Numbered from the stretch's first letter, positions 19,981 to 30,783 are shown. The stretch: 64,000 nucleotides of DNA from an uncultured Verrucomicrobiales bacterium (GCA_905478925.1 CAJQKQ010000008.1:1-64000), one strand, 5' to 3'. Made by a program: numbers and translations. Notes: generated by a model not told the origin, from the letters alone.

Positions 19981-20937
19981 TTAAGCCTCGGAGTTCCACT
20001 CGCCGAACTTGCGGAATTTCTCGTAGCGCTCGTTGAGGAGTTTGTCGGTTTTCAGGGAGCAGAGGTGATCCAAATGCTTTGAGAGGGCTTCGCGGAAGGA
20101 TTTTGCGGTCGCCTCGTGGTCGTGGTGGGCACCTCCGGTCGGTTCGGGGATGACATCATCGATGAGCTTGAGTTTGAGCAGGTCGGGAGCGACGAGTTTC
20201 ATGGCCTCGGCGGCCTCCGGGGCGTGCTTGCGGTGCTTCCAGAGGATGGCGGCGCAGCCTTCTGGGGAGATGACTGAGTAGTAGGCGTTTTCCATCATTA
20301 CGACGCGGTCGGCGACGCCGATGCCGAGAGCACCGCCGGAGCCGCCCTCACCGATAACGACAGCGATGACAGGGGTTTTGAGAAGCATCATCTCGCGGAG
20401 GTTGAAGGCGATCGCCTCGGCGATGTTGCGCTCCTCCGCGCCGATGCCAGGAAAGGCGCCGGGGGTGTCGATCAGGGCGATGATCGGCATCGAGAATTTT
20501 TCCGCAAGCTTCATGAGGCGGAGAGATTTCCGGTAGCCCTCGGGATGTGCGGAGCCGAAGTTGCGCTTGAGGTTTTCCTTGGTGTCGCGGCCTTTCTGGT
20601 GGCCTAGGACAACACATTTCCTATCGCCTAGCATGGCGAAGCCGCCGGGCATCGAGGCATCGTCGCCGATATGACGATCCCCGTGGAGTTCGCAAAAGTC
20701 ATGGAATGCCAGTGAAACGTAATCGAGCATGAACGGGCGCTGGGTGTGCCGTGCGATCTGGACACGCTGCCACGGGCTGAGGTTTTCGTAAATGGACGAA
20801 CGCGTTTCGGCGAGCTTTCGCTCCATTGTCGCAATTTCGTCGGACAAGTCGAGGTCTTGAGCTGCCGATTTGGCACGGAGCTTTTCGAGTTCCTTCTCAA
20901 TCTCGGCGGCGGGTTTTTCGAATTCAAGGAGCTGCAT
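19981..20937 (-). CDS. accA: acetyl-CoA carboxylase carboxyltransferase subunit alpha
   Basis: The 318-residue protein covers the whole AccA family: FEKPAAEIEKELEKLR at the start, LSPWQRVQIARHTQRPFMLDYV, the oxyanion-loop region FGSAHPEGYRKSLRLMKLAEKF, IDTPGAFPGIGAEERNIAEAIA and GEGGSGGALGIGVADRVVMMENAYYSVISPEGCAAILWK. With AccD it transfers the carboxyl group from biotin to acetyl-CoA, the first step of fatty-acid synthesis. An AT-rich motif lies just ahead of the start. It is not part of the copper operon. Confidence 0.97.
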   Translation of the reverse strand: MQLLEFEKPAAEIEKELEKLRAKSAAQDLDLSDEIATMERKLAETRSSIYENLSPWQRVQIARHTQRPFMLDYVSLAFHDFCELHGDRHIGDDASMPGGFAMLGDRKCVVLGHQKGRDTKENLKRNFGSAHPEGYRKSLRLMKLAEKFSMPIIALIDTPGAFPGIGAEERNIAEAIAFNLREMMLLKTPVIAVVIGEGGSGGALGIGVADRVVMMENAYYSVISPEGCAAILWKHRKHAPEAAEAMKLVAPDLLKLKLIDDVIPEPTGGAHHDHEATAKSFREALSKHLDHLCSLKTDKLLNERYEKFRKFGEWNSEA

Positions 20938-20943
20938 GCTGGA

Positions 20944-20973
20944 AATTTTTAAATTCTAAATTTCAAACCTCAA
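20944..20973 (-). repeat. AT-rich leader motif upstream of accA
   Basis: Read on the minus strand it is CTTGAGGTTTGAAATTTAG followed by AATTTAAAAATTT, ending six bases before the ATG. Closely related sequences occur before the NHL gene (53868), prfA (59123) and the RlmI-like gene (63833), and within the start of the efflux lipoprotein gene (48031). Confidence 0.6.
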
Positions 20974-21041
20974 GGAAGAGGAAGGATTATGGTTGCGCGA
21001 GCCTAAGGGGAAAGCGTGGGGAATGGAATGGTGAAATGTCC

Positions 21042-21938
21042 TCATTTTTTGGGGTTGCGGATTTCGACCTTGTTGCCGGTGCGGGTGAGCAGGAACAGTT
21101 CCTCGATGTCGGATCTGCTGAGGAAAATGCCGAGCGGGGGGGCTTCGTCGGTGTCGTTGTAGGGGAAGATCTGGAGCGCCGGGCTCTTGAACTGTAGCGA
21201 CTTGGAAGTTGCGCGGTAGTTTTTTGCGGTCGAGGAAACGGCGCTTCCGTCGAGAGTGGCGCGGCGGGATGCGATCACGGTTTTTGCGGCGCGCGGGGAG
21301 GAGCCGTTGGTTCTGAGGATAGGATATTCACAGACAAACTTCGGTCCGTCCCAGAGGGAAACTGATTTGCGCTGCGGCTCGACCAGGACGCGGAAGTTGA
21401 GCGGCATGAGCTGCAGGTCGTCTCCTGGCTGGAGGCTCTTCAGCTCCATCATGCCGTTGAGGTGCATGATCATGTCCAGGGAGGTGTCGTTGCGTCCGGC
21501 GATTGCGAAGTAGGAGTCACCGCTCTTTACCTCGTAGTCGGTTTTCCCGGCCTCGAAATTGCTGGCAAGGATCTCGTCGAGATTCATCTGTCCGACGATA
21601 CGGCGGGCGGTAGGCGCGGCGGGGGAGGAAGGGAAGACGTTGACGATGGCCAACAGTTTTTCGCGGCCGGCCTTGATTTTTCCCAGTGCGATGAGTTCGT
21701 GGGCTTTCTGGAAGGCACGGTCGCCGGGCTCGAAATCCGGCATCTCGGCGGCGTCGAGGACTTTGGTGAAATCTTCCTCCTTGGCAGCTCGGAGAACGGT
21801 TCCCGCCTCGGGGATGATCCTCTCGAAAACCCCGCCGAGCGGCTCGACGACGATATGGTAGGCGAGCATCGCCGTGAAAGTGACCACGCTGGCCACGGCG
21901 AGACCTGCGATAATTTTGATGATGAGCCAGATTCTCAT
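21042..21938 (-). CDS. LysM protein with degenerate L,D-transpeptidase-like domain
   Basis: The 298-residue protein has one N-terminal membrane anchor (IIKIAGLAVASVVTFTAMLAYHIV). A helical, TPR-like region (DRAFQKAHELIALGKIKAGREKLLAIV) precedes a LysM domain, YEVKSGDSYFAIAGRNDTSLDMIMHLNGM, at about 135-180. The C-terminal part resembles the YkuD fold, ending PPLGIFLSRSDIEELFLLTRTGNKVEI. The catalytic HGx...SHGC residues of L,D-transpeptidases are missing. It is likely a periplasmic peptidoglycan-binding protein without transpeptidase activity. Confidence 0.75.
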   Translation of the reverse strand: MRIWLIIKIIAGLAVASVVTFTAMLAYHIVVEPLGGVFERIIPEAGTVLRAAKEEDFTKVLDAAEMPDFEPGDRAFQKAHELIALGKIKAGREKLLAIVNVFPSSPAAPTARRIVGQMNLDEILASNFEAGKTDYEVKSGDSYFAIAGRNDTSLDMIMHLNGMMELKSLQPGDDLQLMPLNFRVLVEPQRKSVSLWDGPKFVCEYPILRTNGSSPRAAKTVIASRRATLDGSAVSSTAKNYRATSKSLQFKSPALQIFPYNDTDEAPPLGIFLSRSDIEELFLLTRTGNKVEIRNPKK

Positions 21939-21972
21939 GCGAATTAAAAACTCAAATCAACAAGGCTTGGAT

Positions 21973-22509
21973 TCAAATAAGACCTTTGCGCATGAAATCG
22001 AATGCATTGATTTCATGAGAGCGCATGATCATCTCGAAGGAAAATTTCAGGATGGAGATCTCCCATGTGTCGTCGACGCCCTCGATGATGGCCAGCGAGG
22101 GATTTCCGGTACGGCGTATATCTTCAAGTGCGCGTTCGCGGACGGAGTCGATGGAGTCATGGACGAGTTCCTCGCTGACGGCTCCCCTCCGGAAGCGAAA
22201 TCCGTATTGGAGGAAAGCGAGATCCTTGCCCTGGGCTTTCATTTTCTCGACCAGTGCGTCGAGGCGGGCGCGAGCGTTTTCATCGAAGCCCTCCAGTTCG
22301 ATCTCGCGATATGGCTCTGGGCGGAGGATGCGTGGTTTCATTGCCTCCACTTCACCCTTGCGGATGCGTACCTTGCCGACCTGATCCATCGGTTCGCTGA
22401 GGAGCTGGAACTCGAAACGGGTTTCGCCGAAAGTCTGGATGCGGTGATCCGGTTCGTGGAGGACGCGGGTCGTCTCGAGCGCGTATTGGATGTCGTCTTG
22501 CGATGGCAT
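21973..22509 (-). CDS. conserved hypothetical protein (178 aa)
   Basis: Not recognised as a named family. The soluble chain has a beta-rich first third (FGETRFEFQLLSEPMDQVGKVRIRKGEVEAMKPRIL), a helix DENARARLDALVEKMKAQGKDLAFLQYGFRF, and a regular C-terminus ending HEINAFDFMRKGLI. Codon and residue use match neighbouring core genes. It follows acpP on the same strand after a terminator-like hairpin and lies 34 bases ahead of the LysM gene, so it may be cotranscribed with the latter. Confidence 0.65.
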   Translation of the reverse strand: MPSQDDIQYALETTRVLHEPDHRIQTFGETRFEFQLLSEPMDQVGKVRIRKGEVEAMKPRILRPEPYREIELEGFDENARARLDALVEKMKAQGKDLAFLQYGFRFRRGAVSEELVHDSIDSVRERALEDIRRTGNPSLAIIEGVDDTWEISILKFSFEMIMRSHEINAFDFMRKGLI

Positions 22510-22551
22510 TAGCTACCAGAGTATGCGCCCAAATCCGAGGGAATGCAAAGA

Positions 22552-22583
22552 AAAGGGCGGGAACCTTGCGGTGCCCACCCTTT
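22552..22583 (-). terminator. Rho-independent-type terminator after acpP
   Basis: On the minus strand AAAGGGTGGG pairs with CCCGCCCTTT (10 pairs, one G-T) around a 12-base loop, then a short T-rich stretch TTCTTTG follows. It lies 26 bases beyond the acpP stop. Confidence 0.6.
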
Positions 22584-22608
22584 CCGTGAAAAATAGAAAC
22601 CCTACGGT

Positions 22609-22851
22609 TCAGCCCTTCTTGCTGGTGATGAAGGTAACGACGTCCTTGACGGCTTGAAGCTTCTCGGCTTCGTCATCAGGAACTTCAACGTCGAATTCCT
22701 CTTCGAGAGCCATGACGAGCTCGACGGTGTCGAGGGAATCGGCGCCGAGATCCTCGACGAATTTAGCTTCCGAGGTGACTTGGTCGGCGCTGACTCCGAG
22801 TTGGTCCACGATGATATCCTTTACCCGTTCTTCGATCGATTTGTCTGACAT
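22609..22851 (-). CDS. acpP: acyl carrier protein
   Basis: From the ATG at 22851 ([19 protein letters not shown]) the 80-residue acidic protein is the normal size. It carries the phosphopantetheine site [16 protein letters not shown]. Acyl chains are carried on this serine during fatty-acid synthesis. The ORF-track extension to 22950 adds 33 residues without similarity. A terminator-like hairpin follows the gene. The neighbouring accA belongs to the same pathway, although two other genes lie between them. Confidence 0.95.
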   Translation of the reverse strand: MSDKSIEERVKDIIVDQLGVSADQVTSEAKFVEDLGADSLDTVELVMALEEEFDVEVPDDEAEKLQAVKDVVTFITSKKG

Positions 22852-22960
22852 TTGTGTGTGAGTGGTTGTGTGTTGGTGTTGGAAACGGTTGCCGCTTGCG
22901 GGGTCAGCATGGCAACAATGAAAAATTGGAAAAGGGGAAAAGTGCCCCAAAGCGAAGATT

Positions 22961-23782
22961 CTAAGAGCCTTTCGATGAGGCTTCCGGCGATTCCTTCGGT
23001 TCCACGGCGGTGTATTCGATGAGTTCCCCGGAGAAATTCTCCCGGATCCTGGCCATCAACTGCTCTGCCGGCTGATCCTGCTCCTTCTTGAAGCCGCCGT
23101 AGGTCAGGCCGTCGATCTTCGCGCGCCCGCGCCCCGAATCGCCGTCGAAATCGACCAATGCGATGCCCTTGGTGTCCCATTTTCTGAGATCCAGCGTTTG
23201 CATGTCGGAATAGGGGATGCGTCTGCCATCTGCGGTGGAGAGGGCTTCGTCGTCCGCACGTATCGAGCGGCGGGCGGTGCGGACGAGGAAGAACAGGGTG
23301 GCGAGGGCAAGGGCGAGGCAGATATAGAAGACGATGATCTGCTCGTGGATCTTGTCTGCGTCGAATGGGTGTTCCGGAGGTGTCTTATCCATCCGCTGCT
23401 CTCCGGAATACTCCTGCCAGAGGAGATGCGGCTGGAGCGGCTTGACCCTATCGTAGTCCGCCAGGATTTCAGGCCAAGGCATGGGCAGTTCGAGATCCTT
23501 GGGCAGGACATTGGGATCCGGAGGGAATCCGACGGTCTGCCCTGATGCGAATGCCTTCCACTCCGCAGGAGTCAGGTTACCGTCCGAGTTCATCTTTGAG
23601 AATTCCTTGGTCGCAGGCTCGAAGGTGGCGTGGACGTAGTAAGCGAGGTTCTTTTTTCGGTATCCGGTGCTTCCGTCGACGAAAAAAAGCACGGAGAAGA
23701 CACTGAACATCGCGAGCATTGCGACGGCTCGGAGTGTGAACCAGGGAGTGGGTTTGCAGACGATCTGCTCCGGGGATTTCAT
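22961..23782 (-). CDS. hypothetical membrane protein with two TM segments
   Basis: Not assigned to a family. One hydrophobic segment at residues 17-36 ([21 protein letters not shown]) and another near 150-167 ([19 protein letters not shown]) bracket a periplasmic part that contains an EF-hand-like [15 protein letters not shown]. The last about 100 residues form a cytoplasmic domain resembling a PH-like or YdbT-type fold ([27 protein letters not shown]). It is upstream of acpP on the same strand. Confidence 0.65.
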   Translation of the reverse strand: MKSPEQIVCKPTPWFTLRAVAMLAMFSVFSVLFFVDGSTGYRKKNLAYYVHATFEPATKEFSKMNSDGNLTPAEWKAFASGQTVGFPPDPNVLPKDLELPMPWPEILADYDRVKPLQPHLLWQEYSGEQRMDKTPPEHPFDADKIHEQIIVFYICLALALATLFFLVRTARRSIRADDEALSTADGRRIPYSDMQTLDLRKWDTKGIALVDFDGDSGRGRAKIDGLTYGGFKKEQDQPAEQLMARIRENFSGELIEYTAVEPKESPEASSKGS

Positions 23783-23843
23783 AGGCTGGACTTAGGAAAG
23801 GATGTTAGGGGTGTGATTGCAAGGGGGTTTCGCCTTGGGTTTG

Positions 23844-24740
23844 TCAGTGCTTCCAGCGTTCGGCCAGCCATTTATCGAGGAGATCCGGCCATTTCGCGAG
23901 CGGGCCTTTGCCCTTCAGGCCGTAGCCGTGGCCGCCTTTTTCGAACATGTGCAGCGAGACGGGAACTTTGTTTTCCTTGCAGGCTGTGGCGAAAAGCAGG
24001 CTGTTCCGGCAATCCACGCCGTCGTCCGATGTGGTGAGAAGGAAGACGGGCGGGGTGTCTTTGGTGATCGCCGTTTCTGTGGAAAGTTTTTTGAGGCGCT
24101 CCGGAGAGGCATTCTCCCCAGCAAGATTCTTTCGTGATCCGGAGTGACCGGTGGCGCTCATGGTGATCACCGGGTAGCAGAGGATGGCAAAATCCGGACG
24201 TGCGGAGAGCTTGTCGGTGGTGTCAGCGGTCTCTTTCGTAAAAGTATCCTTGAAACGGGTGGCGCAGAGGCTGGCGAGGTGTCCGCCGGCGGAGGATCCC
24301 ATCACGCCGATACGATCCGGCTTGATATTCCATTTCGTGGCGTTGGCACGGACGGTACGGATGGCACGGCGGGCATCGAGGAAGGGGACGGGAAATTGGT
24401 AGCCGAGGCCTGTGCCGACGCGGTATTTCACCACGATCCCGGCAATTCCACGTTCGTTGAGCCATTTCGCGTAGGCATGGCCTTCGTGTTCCATCGCCAG
24501 GATGCTGTATCCGCCACCGGGGAAAATCACCGCAGCGGCGCCGTTGGCTTTCCCTTCCGGCGGGAGATGTACCCAGTATTGGGGCACTTCGATCATCCCC
24601 TTGTGGCCGCGATCGTTGGTGGTCTCGGTTCCGGTTGGCGGTTGGGGTGCACCGGGAGCTGCACTAGGCCAGAGGTTTGTCCAATCCGCCTGGAGTAGGG
24701 ATGTCGTGCCTAAAAAGGCGATCAGTAGGGTTTTTCTCAT
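23844..24740 (-). CDS. secreted alpha/beta hydrolase, carbohydrate-esterase type
   Basis: The 298-residue protein has a signal peptide (MRKTLLIAFLGTTSLLQA). The serine-esterase layout follows: oxyanion-region FPGGGYSILAMEHEG at about 69-83, nucleophile motif GVMGSSAGGHLAS at about 145-157, TTSDDGVD with the catalytic Asp, and a final HMFEKGGHGYGL His. This wording matches BD-FAE/xylan-esterase-like enzymes of Planctomycetes and Verrucomicrobia. The likely role is removing acyl groups from polysaccharides in the periplasm. ThuA is encoded 28 bases upstream on the same strand. Confidence 0.85.
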   Translation of the reverse strand: MRKTLLIAFLGTTSLLQADWTNLWPSAAPGAPQPPTGTETTNDRGHKGMIEVPQYWVHLPPEGKANGAAAVIFPGGGYSILAMEHEGHAYAKWLNERGIAGIVVKYRVGTGLGYQFPVPFLDARRAIRTVRANATKWNIKPDRIGVMGSSAGGHLASLCATRFKDTFTKETADTTDKLSARPDFAILCYPVITMSATGHSGSRKNLAGENASPERLKKLSTETAITKDTPPVFLLTTSDDGVDCRNSLLFATACKENKVPVSLHMFEKGGHGYGLKGKGPLAKWPDLLDKWLAERWKH

Positions 24741-24768
24741 GGGAGGATGGATTTGGCGGGTTCCGGGG

Positions 24769-25734
24769 TCACTTTTTCAGCTCGAAGCCGCGTGACGATG
24801 TCGCCTCGGCTGCTGGGAAATCCTTGGGAATCTGCTGGGTGACTTTTCCGGTGGCTGCCCATTCGGATCCGCGGAGGAGGGTGACGATGAAACCTGCGCA
24901 TTCGAGCGCCTCGGTGTCGTGGCCAAGTGTGGTGTGGAACACGCGGCCTTTTTCGTAATCGATGGTCATCAGCATCGGCTCGTTGCGACCCGCTTCCTTG
25001 AGTTTCGGCGTGTCGGCGGCGGTGGCGAGAATGGTCATGTTCTGCGCAGGCCCGCGCAGGAGGGAGTAGCACTCGTCTTTCGCGTGCATCCAGAAATCGG
25101 GGAGCCCTTTCGTGATCGGGTGGGTCTGGTCACGCATGGTGATCAGGAATGCGCTCTGCGGGCCGTGGCTTCCGCAGTTGCCTTTGCTTTCGTCGCGAAC
25201 GATTTCGCCATCGGCATTGTAATAGACGTAGGGGCCGGATTTTTCATTGCGCCCGCCCCATCCGCCGAGGCCGATCATTTTGTTGAATTCCGGCCAGTTC
25301 GCCCAGCTGTTGTCCGCTGCGTGGACGACGACGAGGCCGCCGCCTTCCTTCATGTATGCCTCGAAGCTGGACTTGGTTTGCTCCGGCCAATCGGCTGCGC
25401 CGTATCCGAAGTTGCTGACCACGATGTCGTATTTCGTAAAATCAGGCGCGAAATCAGGATCGGGTTTGGGCTTGGGGGTGCCTTCGGATTCGCCGGCTCC
25501 GGCAAGGGGTAGCCATTTTTCCTCGCGCTTGAAGTTCGAGATGAATTTCGTCCGCTTCACGTCCACCTCGAACAGGCCGCTGTCCTCGAGATATTGCTTC
25601 ATCATCACCGTCGCCTTCGGCCAGACGGCGTGGTTGTTCTGGCCATCGACGATGAGAGCCTTGAGTTTCTCCGCAGCGGAGGCGGGGAGGGAAAGCAGCA
25701 GGAGGGCGAGCAGCGCCTGGCGGGTGTATATCAT
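24769..25734 (-). CDS. ThuA domain protein
   Basis: The 321-residue secreted protein (signal MIYTRQALLALLLLSLPASA) has the ThuA fold: LKALIVDGQNNHAVWPKATVMMKQYLEDSG, FTKYDIVVSNFGYGAADWP, EGGGLVVVHAADNSWANWPEFNKMIGLGGWGGR, HPITKGLPDFWMHAKDECYS and GRVFHTTLGHDTEALECAGF. ThuA proteins are glutamine-amidotransferase-like and are linked to trehalose or other sugar use. The family is expanded in Verrucomicrobia. Its gene is followed by the esterase gene, fitting a small sugar-degradation unit. Confidence 0.88.
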   Translation of the reverse strand: MIYTRQALLALLLLSLPASAAEKLKALIVDGQNNHAVWPKATVMMKQYLEDSGLFEVDVKRTKFISNFKREEKWLPLAGAGESEGTPKPKPDPDFAPDFTKYDIVVSNFGYGAADWPEQTKSSFEAYMKEGGGLVVVHAADNSWANWPEFNKMIGLGGWGGRNEKSGPYVYYNADGEIVRDESKGNCGSHGPQSAFLITMRDQTHPITKGLPDFWMHAKDECYSLLRGPAQNMTILATAADTPKLKEAGRNEPMLMTIDYEKGRVFHTTLGHDTEALECAGFIVTLLRGSEWAATGKVTQQIPKDFPAAEATSSRGFELKK

Positions 25735-25787
25735 GCCGGAACCATACGGCAGGGGAACCGGGCTTCGATCACAAAATCCCGTCCCGA

Positions 25788-27788
25788 TCAGCGAAGGCCG
25801 CGTAGAAGGAATTCAGCGTTGGTTTTGGTCGGCTTGAGATTTGCAAGCAGGGTCGTGATGGCGTCGCCGATCGGAAGGCCGGCGAGTTGGCGACGGACGT
25901 CGATGACTTTGACGAACTCGTCCGGGTGGTAGAGGCGGTCGTCGTTGCGGGTGCCGGATTCCGGGATGTGGATGGCGGGGTAAACCCGGCGCTCGGCGAG
26001 CTCGCGGTCGAGGCGGACCTCCATGTTGCCGGTGCCTTTGAATTCCTCGAAAACTACGTCGTCGAGGCGGGATTCGGTTTCCACTAGGGCTGTCGCGAGA
26101 ATGGTGAGCGAGCCGCCTTCTTCAATGTTGCGGGCGGTGCCGAAGAATTTCCGGGATTTCTGGAGGGCGGCAGGGGAGACGCCTCCGGAGCCGATTGGGC
26201 CGCCTTGCATGGCCTGGTTGTGGCCGCGTGCGAGGCGGGTGAGGGAATCGAGGAGCAGGACGACGTCCTTTCCTTGCTCGACCATACGCTGGGCGCGGGC
26301 GATCACCAGATCGGCGACTTGGGCGTGGCGTTTCGGAGTTTCATCGAAGGTGGATGAGAAAACGGGAACATCGACGGTTTCTTCGAAATCAGTGACCTCT
26401 TCGGGGCGCTCGTCGAGGAGTAGGATGACGAGCTCCACCTTCGGGTTGTTCATTTTGATCGATTTGGCGATCTGCTTGAGGAGGATGGTTTTTCCGCCGC
26501 GTGGCGGGGCGACGATGAGGCCGCGCTGGCCTTTTCCGAGAGGCGCGATCAGGTCGATGACGCGGACGCCGAGGTATTCCGTGCCCTCGCCCTCTAGGTG
26601 GATGCGGGCGTCGGGGAACATCGGGGTGAGCTTATCGAAATCCTGCGGCTCCACCCAATCGGCGGCCGGTTGGCCCTCGATTTCGAGGATCTCGGCGGTG
26701 GTGAGGTATTTGTCGCGCTGGACAGGTGGTTTGACCCTCACCTTGAGCAACTGGCCGTTGCGCAGGTTCGCGTTGGTGAGGACGGGGCCGCCGATGTGGA
26801 TGTCGTCCTGCGACTGGCGGAAGGAACGGCGCGGATCACGGATCATCGCGAAGTGCTCCTTGCCGAATTCGAGGACGCCCTCGCAGGTCACTTCCGTGCC
26901 GTTGGCGACGTAGAAGCAGATGATCTCGTAGATGAGCTGGGTCTTCGGGATGCCGCCCTGGATCCGAGCCGGGATAGCGACTGAGATTTTCTGGAGCTCG
27001 GAGAGGGTTTTTGTGCGGAATTCGTTAATTTCGATGGCCTCAGGCACGGGGTAGGGAGCCGGCTCTTGCTTCGCGGGTGGAGCGGGCTCTTGCTTTGCAG
27101 GGGCTTCCACAACGGCTGCGGGTTCGGCCGTTTTTTGTTCCGTTGCTGCGGGTTCTTTTTCGTTTTGTTCTGACATGGAGAGTGGTGGGAAAATCTTGCA
27201 AAAGCGCTCTACCTGGGCTTCGAGGACGGAGGGTTCGCCGTCGTTCCAGAAGACAATATCTGCGAGTGCGGCTTTCGCTTCGATCGGCAGTTGGGCGGCG
27301 AGAACGGATTCGATCAGGTCGTCATCCCAGCCGTTGCGAGCCTTGAGCCTTGCGACCTGGGTGGCGCGGGTGGTGGAGACGGTGATCGCCTGCGACTGGC
27401 CGAAATCAAAGCCGTTTTCGAAGAGCAGCGGCACGTCCGCAAGGAAGCATCGCGCCCCCTGTTTAGCCGCTTTTTCCCTCAGAGCAAGACATTCCTGCCG
27501 CACTCGCGGGTGCAGTATGCCTTCGAGGAGCTTGCGTTTTCCGTCGTCAGCGAAGACCTGCTCGCGGAGTTTCTTGCGGATGATTCCACCCGTCTCCGGG
27601 TCGATGGTTTCGTCGCCGAAAAGTCCCGTCAGCTCGGAAATTACCTCCTCTGTTTCCAACAGCCCTTTCACCGACTCATCGCAATCGAAAACCACGATGT
27701 CCGGAACGAACTCTTGGAAGTGGCGGACGGCGGTGGATTTTCCGGTGGCGATGCCGCCGGTGAGCGCGAGGGTGAGCATGGAAGTCAT
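25788..27788 (-). CDS. coaE-rho: dephospho-CoA kinase / transcription terminator Rho in one frame
   Basis: A 666-residue open frame joins two complete enzymes. Residues 1-204 are CoaE: P-loop LALTGGIATGKST, DIVVFDCDESVKGLL, LHPRVRQE and DVPLLFENGFD; this part makes CoA from dephospho-CoA. From about residue 205 (MSEQNEKE) comes Rho: an acidic Pro/Ala linker, the Rho_N helices FRTKTLSELQKI, a cold-shock RNA-binding domain, Walker A APPRGGKTILL, Walker B LVILLLDERPEE, and VFEEFKGTGNMEVRLDRELAERRVYPAI. No stop separates them and no Shine-Dalgarno precedes the internal ATG at 27176 (bases CCACTCTCC). A true fusion is therefore likely. The ORF-track part beyond 27788 is spurious. Confidence 0.9.
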   Translation of the reverse strand: MTSMLTLALTGGIATGKSTAVRHFQEFVPDIVVFDCDESVKGLLETEEVISELTGLFGDETIDPETGGIIRKKLREQVFADDGKRKLLEGILHPRVRQECLALREKAAKQGARCFLADVPLLFENGFDFGQSQAITVSTTRATQVARLKARNGWDDDLIESVLAAQLPIEAKAALADIVFWNDGEPSVLEAQVERFCKIFPPLSMSEQNEKEPAATEQKTAEPAAVVEAPAKQEPAPPAKQEPAPYPVPEAIEINEFRTKTLSELQKISVAIPARIQGGIPKTQLIYEIICFYVANGTEVTCEGVLEFGKEHFAMIRDPRRSFRQSQDDIHIGGPVLTNANLRNGQLLKVRVKPPVQRDKYLTTAEILEIEGQPAADWVEPQDFDKLTPMFPDARIHLEGEGTEYLGVRVIDLIAPLGKGQRGLIVAPPRGGKTILLKQIAKSIKMNNPKVELVILLLDERPEEVTDFEETVDVPVFSSTFDETPKRHAQVADLVIARAQRMVEQGKDVVLLLDSLTRLARGHNQAMQGGPIGSGGVSPAALQKSRKFFGTARNIEEGGSLTILATALVETESRLDDVVFEEFKGTGNMEVRLDRELAERRVYPAIHIPESGTRNDDRLYHPDEFVKVIDVRRQLAGLPIGDAITTLLANLKPTKTNAEFLLRGLR

Positions 27789-27800
27789 TGAACTGCGAAG

Positions 27801-28082
27801 GTGCCAAGTTCGCCAAGGAAGAAAAAGCTGCACTTGCGCCGTGCCGCGCCCCGCGTTACGGAATTCGCCGTGCTCATCATCGTCGTCAAGACCCTCCTTG
27901 TGCTGTTCCTGGTCTTCTGGCTCGGCTTCGGCGCGTGGCTGCTGATCCGGTTCGAGAAGCTCTTTGGTTATCATCCGGACGACCCTGCGGAAACACCCGG
28001 CGCGAGATCCCTGAACCAGACACAGATTTGGTCCTGCTGGTTCGGTATGTTCGCGGTGGCGGCGTATTTTCTGTTCACGTAG
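27801..28082 (+). CDS. possible small membrane protein
   Basis: A 93-residue ORF divergent from coaE-rho. It has a basic start, one long hydrophobic helix (FAVLIIVVKTLLVLFLVFWLGFGAWLLI), a short loop RFEKLFGYHPDDPAETP and a second helix (SCWFGMFAVAAYFLF). A GTG start at about 27858 would drop the arginine-rich leader. No family is recognised. Believable membrane topology makes it more likely real than not. Confidence 0.5.
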   Translation: MPSSPRKKKLHLRRAAPRVTEFAVLIIVVKTLLVLFLVFWLGFGAWLLIRFEKLFGYHPDDPAETPGARSLNQTQIWSCWFGMFAVAAYFLFT

Positions 28083-28116
28083 TTCGCTGCGCGCAGTCCA
28101 CGGACTGCGCCGGGGC

Positions 28117-28325
28117 TCACGAGAGTTGGGTCTCTGCGAGGAAGCGGTAGGTGCCGTTGGCGGCGAGGAGTTCGTCATGGGTGCCTTGTTCGATAAGCTT
28201 GCCTTTGGAGATGACGAGGATTTGATCGGCGTGGCGGACGGTCGAGAGGCGGTGGGCGATGACGAGGGAGGTGCGGCCTGCCATGAGGCGTTCGAGGGCT
28301 TCGTTGACGAGGCGCTCGGATTCGC
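28117..28325 (-). pseudogene. 3' fragment of an MsbA-like ABC exporter gene
   Basis: The minus strand encodes only the last about 70 residues of an exporter ATPase ([49 protein letters not shown]) and its stop. It aligns without gaps to the end of the intact exporter gene exactly 900 bp away. Bases 28131-28325 differ from 29031-29225 at about 13 of 195 positions, mostly silent. Similarity stops abruptly at 28325. It has no Walker A and no start, so it is not a functional gene. Confidence 0.85.
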
Positions 28326-28395
28326 GAAGGAAGGACAGAGCGTTGGGGTGCAAAATGCTTGCTGAGGTGGGAAGGCTTTCGTAACCTCTATCATT

Positions 28396-28623
28396 ATGAG
28401 TCTTCTGGATCGTATCACTGTTGAGCCTGGGAAGTGCGGGGGGCGTCCCTGCATACGCGGCTATAGGCTGCGGGTGAGCGATGTGCTGGGGCTGATTGCA
28501 TCCGGGGCTTCGAATGTGGAGATCTTGGAAGATTACCCTTTTTTGGAGCCGGATGATATCGTGGCGGCGCTGCGGTATGCGGCACACCAGACGGATCATA
28601 CGGTGATCGCTGGGGCGGTATGA
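28396..28623 (+). CDS. DUF433 protein, likely antitoxin
   Basis: The 75-residue protein matches DUF433: [33 protein letters not shown] and [23 protein letters not shown]. The fold is winged-helix-like and is proposed to act as the DNA-binding antitoxin of DUF5615 nucleases. The ATG follows the ABC fragment by 70 bases. The downstream partner gene overlaps its stop by four bases, so translation is coupled. Confidence 0.88.
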   Translation: MSLLDRITVEPGKCGGRPCIRGYRLRVSDVLGLIASGASNVEILEDYPFLEPDDIVAALRYAAHQTDHTVIAGAV

Positions 28624-28949
28624 AATTTCTTGTGGATGTCCAACTGCCAGGAACGCTGGCGCGATGGCTGCGGGGGAGGGGTTGTGGCGCAGTGCATTTG
28701 CTGGAGCGCGGGATGGGTCAGGCGGATGATGTTTCCATCTGGAAAACGGCTAGCGCAGAGGGGCGGATACTGGTGACGAAGGATGAGGATTTCTTCATCC
28801 TTGCGACTAGACCGGGAGATCCGGGTCGGCTTTTGTGGCTGCGTATGGGGAATTGCCGGACGCAGGATCTTCTGACTCGACTGAATAAGGATTGGGATGT
28901 GATTGAGACTGCTTTTTCCGAAGGACAGAGGATCGTGGAAGTAAGATAG
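28620..28949 (+). CDS. DUF5615 PIN-like protein, likely toxin
   Basis: The 109-residue protein has the PIN-like acidic layout of DUF5615: [17 protein letters not shown] with the first Asp, [32 protein letters not shown] with the second Asp pair, then RLLWLRMGN. It is predicted to be a ribonuclease toxin neutralised by the upstream DUF433 protein. The usual acidic residues are all present. The pair sits between an ABC exporter fragment and the intact exporter gene. Confidence 0.87.
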   Translation: MKFLVDVQLPGTLARWLRGRGCGAVHLLERGMGQADDVSIWKTASAEGRILVTKDEDFFILATRPGDPGRLLWLRMGNCRTQDLLTRLNKDWDVIETAFSEGQRIVEVR

Positions 28950-29016
28950 GCTGTCTGTTGTGCCGAGTTGAGGATGGTTCGCCGAGGTTGTCGCGATTTC
29001 TAAATCACGGTTCCTT

Positions 29017-30783
<1,767 letters not shown>

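Noticed and set aside
27789-28454. N-terminal 222 residues of the 888-residue ORF containing coaE-rho
   Set aside because: This part is antisense to a DUF433 gene and out of frame with the ABC fragment; CoaE similarity starts only at 27788.
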